From Saururus chinensis (lineage: Eukaryota; Streptophyta; Magnoliopsida; Piperales; Saururaceae), in the NCBI GenBank assembly GCA_035235625.1, contig CP141144.1, forward strand, positions 36,640,014 to 36,704,013: a stretch of DNA of 64,000 nucleotides, written 5' to 3'. This document shows, in pieces, positions 46,620 to 59,588 of this stretch. Each line of letters starts with the position of its first letter. Positions within the stretch are counted from its first letter, which is position 1. Both the position numbers and the translations under genes were made by a program. Below the pieces are notes generated by a model. That model was not told the origin of the DNA. It saw nothing but the letters and a program-made list of their open reading frames with translations, and did no database searches.

Positions 46620-48347
46620 CGGCGGCCACCTAAACTAACTCTCACTTTTCCCTTAACTCTTAATATATCATAATTTTCTCTTTTAAAAATGGAAAGCACA
46701 TATGCAGTAAAATTTAGGAACTTTAAGAAGAAACAAAATCTATTTTAATATGAAGTAAGATTTAACAATTTTAATCAAGTCAAAACATAAAAAATAAATC
46801 CATTTTAAATCATTTGATGGCCAACTTCATGCAAATGTCATATCAAATTTTACATTGCATATATGTTGAGAATTTGACGTGGATATAGCTGGATTTCAGG
46901 CATTTGGAACTCAAAAGAAGGTTTTTAATGTAGAAATGTAGGCATTAACAGTTATATCTATCTTAATTAACAAAAAATGACCAAAAAACAAAAAATAATC
47001 AATTTGTAAATAATTGTTTAAAATATAAATAGATTGAAAAAGGAACTCCAAATTATAATGGATAACTTAGGTATTATTAAAATTTACGAGATTACAAATT
47101 CACCTAAATTCATAAAACAATATGAATAACACACTGATAGCAACGCATTGTTTTAAGGGCATATAACTATCAAACACATGCCTTGATGGTGAGAAAGGGG
47201 GAGAATAGCTCCCTAACCTTCTACATGTTTTCCCACCTGTGCATATCTCCGAACCCAAATGTAGTTTTCACATATTGTTTACTCAACCTTATCTCTCATA
47301 ATAATATAGGAAAAAACAAGGATCAGGGAGAGGGGGAAGTGTCATTTCTTTTACAGAATAGTGAACAATTTATTGGGAGAAGCATGGGGTGAGTGAGCAA
47401 AAAAAAATTGCATCTTATTTTCGGAATGAAGATATTGTTGCAGTGGTAATAGCACATTCTAAAAGTGTCATTAAAGCAATGTTAGACTATGTGCACTATA
47501 TGTTGCTTGCTTAGAGCCAATCCGCCAACTCTGCTCTGCAACTCTGCGCTCAACTTCACACTCCACCGCACCATGCCCCAACGCTAGGATCCTCTGGTTC
47601 ATTGTTTTATAAAGCCTCGATGATGCCGAAGGGGTCCATGGTGATAATCCAATAACTTACAAGTACGTATAAGCAATTGAATATTAAGCACTAGAGTATG
47701 TTTTCCACTAGCATCCCACAAGTTTTTTCATGTGTACGCAACAAAAATTACACCTAGTAATGAGTACACCCCTCCCCCACTCCTTTGTCTGAAAAATTGG
47801 GTTGAGCTGAAGCACAGCATGAGTTATTGGGTTGAGCTAAAACCCACTTTTGAAGCAAATAAGATGCTCTTTAATTTTTATAGGTCTTATCTCTCCTCTC
47901 CATCACGTCCTAAATACTTTATTTAAACTCCAAATTTTCAAAAGGAATATGACTCCAACTAGAAATCCAAATTAAATACAAAAAATATAAAATATGCAAC
48001 TCTATGCTCCATCGATGAATAGTTTAACAGGGCAATTAATCTATCCTTATTCCTACTACTTAAGACTTTTCCTTCGATCGATTGGTCCAACGATCAATTA
48101 ATAAACCCTCAGCTTTATTTAATAAAGAGTATTTTCATATGCCAATCGATTATTGACATAAACGGTCAATCGATTTTACATATTTTGTAGACTTTGCGAC
48201 AGTTTATCACCGATTGATCATTCCAATCTAGCGATCAATCATTCTGAACAGATTTTTTTTTCTCATTAAAAACCTTCTATTTTTCTCATTCGTTTACCTC
48301 TGGTCTCTTTTACCCTAAAGTGTGTGAATGTAATGCATACGTGTGCT
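46620..48347. other. AT-rich intergenic DNA, no gene seen
   Basis: No sustained frame or domain. The stretch 48060-48240 is rich in CGATCGATT-like words, similar in flavour to 42170-42310. It ends at the left terminus of CACTA-d. Confidence 0.5.
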
Positions 48348-51300
48348 CACTATAACAAAATGTACTATTAGTGTCCTCTTATTAGCAACGCAATGAAAAG
48401 TGTCTCTAAAAACTACTACTTGTGAGACTTAGAAAATCGTTACTAGAAAATTAACTAATAACGACATTTTTTATCAAGCATCTCTAATTGCACATATATT
48501 AGCGATGCTTAATAAAAACCATCGCTAATATTACAACTATTAGCAACACTTTATAATAAATATCACTAATAGTTGTGCTATAGGTGACACTTTATAAAAG
48601 CGTCACTAAAAATTATATGTTTTAATTAAAAAAAATCATAACTATTAGCGATGCTTTTTTCAAGTGTGCCTAATAGTTTAAACAATAGCAACTCTTTTTT
48701 AAAAGCATCGCTATTAGCGATGCTTAACAAAAACTGTCACTAATAGTTATTTTTTTCTTTTTTATTTAAAATAAATACATTTTAGTGATGCTTTTATTAG
48801 CATCGCAAATAAAATAAGTTTATTTTTTAAAAAACTATTAAGCTTATTAGTAATGCTTTTTGAAAAGCTTCAATAATAACACAACTATTAGTAACTCTTT
48901 TATTATCATTGCTAATAACTTTATGAGTAAATTTTATATTAATTTTTTAAAAAAAACTTCTTAAATATAATATATTTTATTTAACATTTACTATAATATT
49001 TTTAAAAAATATTAGTGCTAGTGAAATTACGTATTTAGTATATTTTATTTAAATTTTCTTATTAATTTTAAGATATAATTTATAATAAAAGAGAGAAAGT
49101 GAAGAGAGATAGCATAGAAAGAGAGAGTGGAGAGGGTAGAGAGAGAGGAGAGGAGAGTGAGGAGAGAGAAGAGAGAGAGAGTGTGAGGAGAGAGAGAGAG
49201 GGATAAGTATATTTTTAATTATATCTAATATTTTAAAAATAAATAAAATAAATTTAGTGGCGACACTTTATTCTAAGCATCGCAACTAACTCTAAGCGTC
49301 ATTAATAAATTTATTTTATTTGATATATTATTATAGTTAAAATATCACAAGAAATTATAAAATAAAAAAATTAAAATTAAATTTGTCATGCCCCAGCACT
49401 GGCATGACCCCAGCCAAACCCGGTCCATGGGACGGTCAAAGCTCATGGGCGTGATGAAGTAACAACTTTGCGGAAGACTTGATGCCTCAAGTAGGTATAA
49501 CACACACGGAGTAACGCACCACTTTTATCTTTGTGCAAGAGAAATTAAGGAAAAATGTAAAGGACATCAAATTAGAATTAGTCCTCACTCTTAAACCCAC
49601 GATCTTACAACACTAAGCTATCAAACATGGTTCAAGTCATAACATTTGAAATAAGTCTAAAGCTACAATGGTTAATCAAGTATGAGACAAAGTTAACCAA
49701 ACATGAAATCCAAGCACATCAGCAGAATAAACAAGCAAAGATAGTAAGATCTTTAAGCTCTCATGCCTACTCCCGATCATCATCCACACACGCCTCATAA
49801 AGAGGGACCTAATCATCTGCATTTCTCGCCATGCAGCCACAAAAAAGAAAACATAGAGAAAATGGGGTGAGTATAAAACTCAACAAGGTTTTAAACATCA
49901 AAACAATAAATCTAACAACATCATGGCATTCCACACAGTCTATCACATCACACATATCATTTATCCTCTCATTTCCTTATAACCTTCTCATTACTTAAAC
50001 ATACTCACCCATAAGTAATTATCTTATAGGAAAGTATCTTAACATATCATACCTAGCATGAATAATCATTTCAAACCATAAACATCTGTCATGCATGAAG
50101 AGGGTATCTAACACACTTTACATATTCATGCACATTTATTCTCCTTTATAAGCATTCATCCTGCATGATAAGTTTTTCAAATACACTATACATATCCATG
50201 TATATTCATAAATATTCATCATGTATGAAAAATGTCTCAAACACACTATACATATCCAAGCATATCCATAAACAACCATCCTGCATAAAAAGTGTCACAA
50301 ACACACTAACATATTATGCATATCCATGAACACTCAACTAGCATGAGAAGTGTCTCCAACACACAATCATAACCATGCATATCTATAAAAAATCATCCTG
50401 CATGTAAAGTGTCTCTAACACACTATCACAATTATGCCTATTGACAAAACAACCATGCTTAATAGGCCAAAGCTTAAGCAATGCATGCTCACTCCAGATA
50501 ATCCCCAATTGGAAAGTTTAAAGGAAATACGTAGTTTGGGTAAATTCCCTAATGGGGAAGATGCCCCCTCGTAAGCTGGTGCACTCGGCTATACTAGCCT
50601 GGATTCTCAGGGTCCAGATAGTCTCAATAGTTTTGGTCTCCTTATAGCATTTCCACTCTTCTCAACCCGGCGAGGAAAACCCGTCCTTGAGGGACGTAAA
50701 ACCCAGTCCTTTCAGACGTAAAACCAAATTGATAAGCCTCTGATCGGTTAACCCGGCAAGCAATATAACACAATTGCATCTAATTGATTTACCACGGCTA
50801 ATCTTGATAAAATCTCATTCGTAAATCTATCTCATGATGCATGTAATATGATACATATATGAGCAATACTACATAAATCCTAATTCATGAAACGTGCTCC
50901 CATCAGCTATGCATACATCATTTCTAAGCATGTGTTAAACAATTACCATAATTAAACCCCCACAAATGTGTGTACATGGTAATAGTATTCAACTCTAAGC
51001 ATAGACATATACATTATGAACTACCCATCGACACACTACACGAATGCTATCATAATTTAATCTTAGGAACTCCTTACTGAAATCATAGGTGAAAACCATT
51101 GAAAAACACAAATACAAGTCCAATGCCATGTCATGATAGGCTTAGTAAGCATAGTCATTACTACGCTTAAGCTAGACATGAAACTATCATTCACCCATAA
51201 TTTAACATAACATGTAAAAGCATACAAGTTCATTCTCATGTTGTAAACTTGTTGGAATCCTAAGTAAAACATTAAGAATCAGTCAACATGAATTTAGGTT

Positions 51301-51625
51301 AAGAAATCATAACATGTAATCCACTTCACACTTGAACATTATCATAGCTCTCAACATTATATTCATGTCCTCACAATAACATTTCCAAGTATAAATCACT
51401 CATCATGATTATAATAATTTGTATTTAAGAAGAAGAACATGAAAATGAGCAAAATAGGCAAAATGAACAAATTGATGTGAATGCGTTCAGGGCCGTTCGA
51501 ACACTAGAACTACAGTTCTGGTTCGTTTCTTCCTTTCAAACCCAAAATTGAAAATACACAAACCCATTTAAACCTTCAAATCTCATTTCCAAATATCATA
51601 ATAATGAAATAAAAGCTTAGGAAAT

Positions 51626-51967
51626 TGTTGTGCACGTGCACTTGATGCATTATTTGTCTTTATTTGAGTACACTAGACTATTATTTATTTCAGTACCTTA
51701 GGCTAGTTTCCCTTGAATCAGCCGTATAACGGCATTATTATTGTAATATGAACTGGTTTAGGTGTGCTAGTGGGCCATGAGATAGCTGGGCCCACTAGCA
51801 GCATGAGTCCCAATGTTGGAGGGTGCGACTCCCCATAAAGGGTCGTCTCCCTCCTTGGTTCGGCATGAAAGAATATTAGTTAGTTCCTTTGTTATTTTAC
51901 TACTTTTCCTTCCTCTCTCTCCTACATAGAACGTCTTGTACCGATTGTGCCTACTTTGGGCACATCA
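51626..51967 (+). repeat. gypsy-2 5' LTR
   Basis: 342 bp from TGTTGTGCACG to GGCACATCA. It contains CATAAAGGG (51833-51841) and CT-rich sequence near the likely start site. Confidence 0.95.
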
Positions 51968-51968
51968 T

Positions 51969-51980
51969 TGGTATCGGAGC
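51969..51980 (+). other. gypsy-2 primer-binding site
   Basis: TGGTATCGGAGC is one base after the LTR and differs by one base from the initiator-methionine tRNA complement TGGTATCAGAGC. Confidence 0.85.
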
Positions 51981-51997
51981 TCTATCGATTCCCGGCC

Positions 51998-53400
51998 ATG
52001 GTAAGAGGGAAACAAGTGGTTGTCGCTCCTAAAACTCAGCCTGTGAAGGAGACTGAGGTTTCAGCGGACAATTCCTTACCCGCTACCACGGTCGTCCCGG
52101 CTACCACGGAGGATACCATGCTCAAGCAACTCGTCGCCATGGTGCAGGTATTGACCAAAGATTGGACAAATTGACGGCCAACCAGTCACCGCCTTCAATA
52201 ACCAATGACGTCAGAACTCAGGAAGCCATCATGGAAATTGGGGATTCTTTTCAGGGACCGAACGGACACACCCCTGTTCCTCCAGTCACAGCGGATAGGG
52301 AGACACGTTAGTCCCATGTTCCCCTAACCGTTGGACCAGCAGAACTACCTGTGGAAGGTGGACGTCAGGCCTGGGCTTCACGAGGCCCGCCAGGTGTTTT
52401 GGCAAATTCCTCTATGATACCGCCATTTACTATTGGTCTCCCGGCCATGCTAGATAGGGAGGTACGTCAGCCTTACACCCCCCTGTATGCTGGGTAGGCC
52501 GCCCTACCTACTGAAGGGGGACGTTCGGTTCGACCACCACGAGGCGCGCCAGGTGTTCGGCCAAATGTCCCAATGGTGCATCCTCCTCAAAACTTGCTTC
52601 CAGAGATGGACGATGATTGGGATGACCTTCATGGCCCTCACGGTGGTCCTCGGGGAGGAGCAGAACCCCGTTTGGCCCGCCTCCAGTTCCCACGCTTCAA
52701 TGGGGATGACGACCCAGTTAAATGGTTGTACAAGGTAGAGAAGTTTTTTGCCTACTAGGGAACACATTCAGAGGCTGAACAACTGCGCATAGCAGCCTTC
52801 CACCTAAACGGAGATGCTTCGGTATGGTTCCAGAGCTTTGAGAAGGAGGTGCGCTACCCCACTTGGGTCACCTTCTCCAATGAATTATGCATCCAGTTCG
52901 GCCCAAATGAGTTCCAAGACTTCAACAAGATGCTCTCTTCTCTGCAATAGACATCCACCATCAGAGCCTGTTATATGGAGTTCATGAAGGTGGCCAACCG
53001 ACTACCTGACTGGCCAGTGGCAGCCTTGGTGGGCATGTTCAAGAGAGGGCTCAAACCAGAGATTTCTGAGGAGATGCGTCATTTTCCTTGTGCTAGCATG
53101 CGGGATGTGGTGCGTCATGCACATATCGAAGAAGAGAAACTGGCTTGTCAGTGGCATGGGGGTCGGCTTTCCACTTTTCCGCAGCTTACTGGACTTGGTT
53201 CCCCAAGCGCCGCCCCAGCCAACAATCCAGCTGCTAGCTGCTCTGGCCAACAAAACCCTCCGCCCGGCCTGATTGTTTGCCGTCTCACTCCAGCCCAGAT
53301 GGAGGAACGCTGTGCAAAGGGGCGTTGTTTTCGCTGTGATGAGAAGTTCGTTCCGGGGCACCGTTGTTCCGTCAAGGGCAGTCTATTGGTGGAGGAGGCC
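51998..53400 (+). pseudogene. gypsy-2 gag pseudogene
   Basis: The start is ATG at 51998 (MVRGKQVVV), matching gypsy-1. After a frameshift near 52160 and TAG stops at 52309, 52756 and 52948, the capsid region reads FPRFNGDDDPVKWLYKVEKFF and GDASVWFQSFEKEV, then EFMKVANRLPDWPVAALVG and FKRGLKPEISEEM. The zinc-knuckle motif CFRCDEKFVPGHRC (about 53327-53368) would bind RNA. The stop at 52756 falls where gypsy-1 retains CAG. Confidence 0.9.
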
Positions 53401-55240
53401 GATGAAGAGAGGGAGGTAGCGGATGGGTCTGACTCAGCGCACTATGATGAGACGCTGCCAGAGATTTGTGTTCATGCCTTCTCCGGGGCATTTACTCCAT
53501 GCACAATGCGAGTACAAGGTTATCTCAAGTGGCAGCAGGTGGCCATTCTTATTGACAGTGGGACTACTCACAACTTCATCAATGACAAAGTGGCTTAGGG
53601 ACTAGGCTGCTTCGTATCCGACTCGATGCCCTTTGATGTATTGATCGGTGATGGCAAGCACCTCCGGAGCTCTGGCGTTTGTACCCAGGTAGCGCTCTCC
53701 ATTCAAGGCCATACATTTGTAACAGATTTTTTCTGCTGCCTACGAAAGGGGCGGACATGGTGCTAGGGGTGCAATGGCTCCAAGAACTTGGGGACATGCT
53801 ATGGAATTTTAAAGAATTGGTGATGGACTTTGCGCTGAATGGGCAGCGGGTGCGTCTCCAAGATTCTCAGCTGGGCACTCTTCTCTCTGCGCAGTCGATG
53901 GGGTCCTTATTCCAGTTTGCATCACAGGGGCTCCTTCTTCAGCAGCGTGCGTCAGTGGATGTCTTGCAAGAGGTGTTACTGCCGGATCTCCTTAACTTAT
54001 TGGCGGAGTATAGTACAGTGTTTGCTGAACCGCATGGCCTTCCTCCGGTGCGCTCGTATATCACTCTATTCCTATTCTGCCAGGTGCCTCTCCTACCAAT
54101 GTTTGTCCTTACCGCTACCCGTACATTCAGAAAGCTGAAATAGAACATCTAGTGGCTGACATGCTTCATTCTGGTATCATTCGCCCAAGCACAAGCCCCT
54201 TCTCGTCTCCGGTGTTGCTAGTTCATAAGAAGGATGGTACGTGGCACTTCTGTGTTGATTACTAGGCTTTGAATGCTATCATATTGAAGGACAAATATCC
54301 TATACCGGTGGTGGAAGAGCTTCTGGACGAGCTATCCGGAGCTACTGTATTCAGTAAACTTGACCTTTGCTCAGGATATCATCAAATTCGGATGCAGCCC
54401 ACCGATGTGCACAAGATCACCTTCCGCACTCATGACGGCCACTTCGAGTTCCTGGTTATGCCGTTCGGCCTGACAAATGCCCCCTCCACATTTCAGAGCC
54501 TTATGAATGACCTCTTTCGGCCCTTCCTCAGCCGCTTCATCTTGGTGTTCTTCGATGATATCCTTGTCTATAGCAAGTCATGGGGCGAACACTTGGAGCA
54601 TCTCAGGTCTGTCTTTGATATCCTGACAGCTAATTCATTGTTTCTTAAACGTTAGAAGTGTTTGTTTGGCAGCCCACAGGTAGAATACTCGGGTCATATT
54701 ATCTCGCGTGATGGCATTGCTACAGACCCCTCTAAGGTGACCGCCATGCTGTCCTGGCCATCCCCTACTTGCACCCGGGCACTGCGAGGCTTTCTTGGCC
54801 TTACTGGCTATTATCGGCGCTTTATTCACTGCTATGGTGAGATTGCTCGCCCTCTTATTCAGTTGTTACAGAAAGGAGCCTTCTGTGGGCCTGACATTGC
54901 CCAGGTGGCCTTTGAGGAATTGAAACAAGCTATGGCGACCGCTCCTGTTTTGATCCTTCCTGATTTTGGCCGGCCATTTGTGGTTGAGACCGATGCTTCG
55001 GATGCCAGCCTGGGGGTGGTACTACTTCAGGAGGAGTGTCCCATTGCCTACTTCAGCAAGTCTTTGGCTGGCCGCTCCCTATCCCTCTCTATCTACGAGA
55101 AATAGATGTTGGCCATTGTCCTCACGGTCGACAAATGGCGCCCTTATTTGCTTGGCAGGCGGTTTCTCATTCGTACTAACCACCAGCCTGGAAGGATGAC
55201 CTTCTCTTCTGGATGGACCGTCTTTGGGAGCTTGAGATTA
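53401..55240 (+). pseudogene. gypsy-2 protease, reverse transcriptase and RNase H pseudogene
   Basis: The protease active site is ILIDSGTTHNFI (about 53547-53582), then TAG at 53596 and a frameshift before VLGVQWLQELG. Reverse transcriptase starts near IEHLVADMLHSGIIRP (54145) and continues with PFSSPVLLVHKKDGT, TAG at 54263, [13 protein letters not shown] (catalytic Asp), [12 protein letters not shown] and FFDDILVYS (in place of the usual YxDD). RNase H has VETDASDASLGVVL and later RTNHQ, with TAG at 55103. TAG at 54653 separates the palm from the connection region. Domain order is the standard Ty3/gypsy one. Confidence 0.92.
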
Positions 55241-56418
55241 CAGATCAATGCCAGTGTATCATAGCCCACTTCCATGCGTCCCCCTTGGCGAGTCATGAGG
55301 GTGCCCTACGCACTTATAAACGGGTCAGTCAGAGCTTTTTGTGGCAAGGAATCCGCCGAGCTGTGACTGCTTATGTGGCCGCTTGTGATGTCTATCAGCG
55401 TGCTAAGTCCGCCACCACATCTCCTGCCAGGTTGCTGCAGCCATTGCCCAAGTACGCCCATTTTTGTGCTCTGGGTCATCCCTTCACCGCCAAGTTTGTG
55501 GTGGAACTCTACGCTCGGGAGGTGGCCAAATTGTACGATATGCCTCGCACTATTGTCTTTGATCGTGACATGATTTTTATCTCTTAGTTTTGGCAGGAGT
55601 TCTTCACCTTACAGGGCACTTCCTTGCACATGAGTACCGCTTATCACCCGCAGACAGATGGGCAAACTGAGGTCGTCAACAGATGTTTGGAACAGTACCT
55701 GCGCTATTTTACTATGTCTCAGCCCCGTCAATGGCTTCAACTTCTTCCATGGGCCGAGTGGTTTTATAATACTGCATATCACACTCGTGCCGGATTTACT
55801 CCTTTTGAGGTACTATATGGGCGGCCGCCCCCTACCGTGCTCTCTTATGTTCCCCATCGGTTGTCAGTGGCAGAGGTTGACTACATGCTCCAGACTCGGG
55901 ATGAGATCCTTCGCCAGCTTAAGGAGAACTTGTCTGTTGCTCAGAACAAAATGAAGCAGATATATGATAGCCATCACACAGAGCGCGAGTTTGCAGTGGG
56001 GGACTTGGTTTATGTCTCCGTTCTCCCTCAGCGCCAAACCTCCTTATTTCAGCCCGAGCACAACAAGCTTGCCCCCCGATTTCATGGCCCCTATGTTGTC
56101 GAAGAGCACGTTGGGTCGGTTGCCTACCGCCTAGTTCTACCGCCAGGCTTGATGGTCCACCCTGTTTTTCATGTTTCTAGGCTGCGCTGTTGCATCGGTG
56201 ACCCATCCCTGGCCTCCGATGCTCCATCACCTCCATTGATGGGTCCAGTGGTCTCTTCCGACCCCGTTCCAGCAGCGCTAATTGATAAGCATCTTGTTTG
56301 CCGTTCCGGTCGTATTATTACGGAAGTGTTAGTCTCCTAGCAAGGGCAATCACTTAAGGATGCTACATGGCTACTTAAGGACGAGTTCCTGTCTCGTTAC
56401 CCTTCTTGGTTGCCTTGA
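55241..56418 (+). pseudogene. gypsy-2 integrase and chromodomain-like pseudogene
   Basis: The zinc-binding region has HASPLASHEG and AACDVYQRAKS, in which the second cysteine of CxxC is tyrosine. After LLQPLP the sequence jumps to KYAHF, an in-frame deletion that removes the first catalytic Asp segment. DRDMIF (second Asp), TAG at 55585, MSTAYHPQTDGQTEVVNR (Glu region) and GRPPPTVLSY follow. The tail HPVFHVSRLR leads to IDKHLVCRSG, a TAG at 56338 that replaces a likely Trp, then LKDATWLLKDEFLSRYPSW up to TGA at 56416. This looks like the chromodomain of chromoviruses. Confidence 0.88.
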
Positions 56419-56448
56419 GGACAAGGCGTGTGCGGAAGCGTGGTGGAG

Positions 56449-56775
56449 TGTTGTGCACGTGCACTTGATGCATTATTTGTCTTTATTTGAGTACACGACT
56501 ATACCTTAGGCTAGTTTCCCTTGAATCAGCCGTATAACAGCATTATTATTATAATAGGAACTGGTTTAGGTGCGCTAGTGGGCCATGAGATAGCTGGGCC
56601 CACTAGTGGCACAAGTCCCAATGTTGGAGGGTGCGACTCCCCATAAAGGGTTGTCTCCCTCCTTGGTTCGGCATGAAAGAATATCAGTTAGTTCCTTTGT
56701 TATTTTACTACTTTTCCTTCCTCTCTCTCCTGCGTAGAACGTCCTGTACCGATTGTGCCTACGTCAGGCACATCA
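56449..56775 (+). repeat. gypsy-2 3' LTR
   Basis: 327 bp. It lacks 15 bp present in the 5' LTR (between GAGTACAC and CTTAGGCTAG). It is preceded by GCGGAAGCGTGGTGGAG, a weak polypurine tract. Confidence 0.95.
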
Positions 56776-59588
56776 GAAATGGTAAATCTAGTCATTTATC
56801 AACTAAAACACAATGAAATCACAAAAAAGATTAAGTTTTACATAACCAACCATTAAAGCTCAACTTCATACAAAACCCACATAAACCATCATAAACTTCA
56901 AATCTGAAAGACAGACCTATTTTGGAAGAAAACCCTTACCTTCAGTGCCATCTTGGTCTAAAATCAATGCTCCAATCTCTTCAAATCCCTACCCACATTT
57001 AGGGTTTTGTTAATACATTGATAGATCCGATTATTAAAGCCTAAATCACTTAAAAACTTGTAGATCTAGGGTTTGTTTAGTTTCAAAATAAAAATTCCTC
57101 ATTAGAGGTTTGAAAAAGAGGTCAAAATTAGTAACTTTCGTGGTAAAAATCAATATTTAACTTTGGAAGAGATGAGATGAAGAAATATTAGGCAAAACCC
57201 TAAGAGATTAGTGAAGAAATCAAGCTAATCTTACCCTAATCAACTTCTCCTCTTTTAAAATGGGGATTAGGGCCTCTTAGCCTCCAGTTTCCAGCACTTC
57301 CCAAATGGGAATGAGATTGCGTTTTTCTGTTTACAGTAAGTCATGGGGTATATCTAATTGGAAATTGGGGTACAAATATAATTTAACACTAAAAATGGGT
57401 AATTTGTTCATTTTGAGTCCAAAACGAAGCTTAAAATTTTTAAAACACTTAATTACTGAAATACGATGGTTTTAGGTGTGACACCTACCATCCCAATTTA
57501 CAAATGTGGGGCCCACGGCGGGACCTGCACCCTAACTTGTTTTGAAAAAATTGCCAAAAATTCTAGAAAAATTTGAATTGACTTAGTTTAACATGAAAAT
57601 CAATAAAATGAAGAAAATGCTGATTAAAACCATAGTTAACCACCTTGAATCCCAAAACAAGTCAAACCGACCAAATTGAACACTCACTACAACAAAATGT
57701 ACTATTAGCGACGCAAAACACAAGCGTTGCTAAAAACTACTATTTGCGACACATACAAAAGAATCACTACAAAATTCACTATTAGAGATGCTTTATGTTA
57801 AGCGTCTCTAATTGTCATATATTAGTGACACATAATATAAATCGACGCTAATACTAATCCTATTAGCGATGCTTTATATTATGTGTCACTAATAGTTAAG
57901 TTGTTAGTGACACTTTGAATAAGCATCATTAAAAGATATATGTATTAATTTAAAAAAAAAATTCATAACTATTAGCGACATATTTTCTTAAGCATCGCTA
58001 ATTGTGTTTAACAATAACAATGCTTGTATAAAAGCATAGTTAATAATTAGACTATTAGCGATGCTTAAGAAAAAGCATCGCTAATAGCAACACTTGCAAA
58101 CAAGCATCGCAAATAGGCTTGTAAACAAGTGTCACCGTATCTTTCTTAATTAATTTTATTTAATAAATAATTATATAATAAATATTAAAAAATTTAAAAT
58201 AAACTTTTAAATATAATATATTTTCTTTGATATTGACTATTTGTATAAATTATAAATAAATATTAAAGTTTTAATAAAAGACAGTGTCAATAATATATTA
58301 AACTTTCACTATTTAAATATAATATATATTATTTTTAAATTTTCTTATTAATTTTAAAATATAATTTATAATAAAAGAGAGAGAAGTGAGGAAGAGAGAG
58401 TGCATAGAGAGAGAGCAGAGGAGACAAAGTGAGAAGAGGGAGACAAGTGAGGAGAGAGAAAGACATGAGAGAGAGGGTGAGGAGAGAGATAGTGCAATAG
58501 ACATAGAGATAGAGGAGAGAGAGTTAAGAGAGAGAGAGTGTGTGTGAGGAGAGAGAGAAGAGAAAGAGTGAGGATAGAGAGAGAAAGAAGAGAAAGAAAG
58601 GGTAGAGAGAAGAGAGAGAAAGTGAGAGGAGAGAGAGAAGAGAGAGAAAGGGTAGAGAGAAGAGAGAAAAAGTGAGAGGACAGAGAGAGAAAAGAGGTAG
58701 GGAGAGAGGGAGGGGTAGAGAGAGAAACTGTGGGGAGAGAGAAGTGAGTGAGAGGAGAGATAGAGAGGAAAGAGAGAGAGGGAAGGAGCGACGCATACGT
58801 ATATGTGTCACTACTATTCTACTGTAGTAGTGACACATATTCGTATGTGTCGTTACTACCCCAGGTTAGTAGTGATGCATACCTATATGCGTCGCTAATA
58901 AGAATTTTTTTTATTTTAAAAAAATAAATTAAAAGGTATAGAAAGAGTGAGTAAGGAGAGAGAGAGAACAAGATAGAGGGTAGAGAGAGAGAGAGGAGGA
59001 AATATGAGAGAGAGAAGGGAAAAGGGAGAAACGGTGTTGAAGGAAAAAATGGATTTTTAGAAAGCTCTTCTTTTGCTCAAACCCAAAAATCTGAGCAACA
59101 AAATTCAAATAGATTATTAGCGAAACAAGCAAAGTAAATAGTTTAGCAAGATGGCTGAAACATCTTTCGAGCGAGACCTATTGTTGCTCACACATTTGTA
59201 AGGACCATGACTTAAGTTCCTCCTATTGTCCCCTCATACACTCATGGGGAATGCTTTAGCACATATGAGAATTCGGGAGTAATCTTCCTTGAATCAGCTA
59301 CAATTTGAGTCTCATAAGTCGCTACTAGTTGGAAGGGTACAGATTGGAAGGGCAGTATTTGGGTAAGGCACACGCCTGAGTGACGGAGTCCATCTGCGTC
59401 TCCACTACAGTAGAAGTGTCTAAAAACTAGGAGAGAGAGAGGATAGACGAAGAGAAGAGGAGAGAGAGAAAAGAGGAGTGAGAGAAGAGAGAGGAGAGAG
59501 AGAAGAAGAGAGAGAAAAAAAGAGGAGAGAGAGGGTAAGGGAGAGATGAGGGGAGAGAGAGTGGAGAGAGAGGGATTACTAACCTAGT

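Larger units (their letters stand above)
51626..56775 (+). mobile_element. gypsy-2, structurally complete chromovirus-type element
   Basis: Has a 5' LTR (51626-51967), primer-binding site, gag, protease, reverse transcriptase, RNase H, integrase, a chromodomain-like tail and a 3' LTR (56449-56775). Perfect GAAAT duplications flank it (51621-51625 and 56776-56780). The LTRs differ by a 15-bp indel and roughly fifteen substitutions by eye, mostly transitions. The frame carries nine TAG stops and several frameshifts, so it cannot produce its proteins. The element inserted into LTR D. Confidence 0.95.

Noticed and set aside
51063..51272. 69-codon minus-strand frame
   Set aside because: It lies within LTR D. 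There is no domain and no counterpart frame in LTR C.
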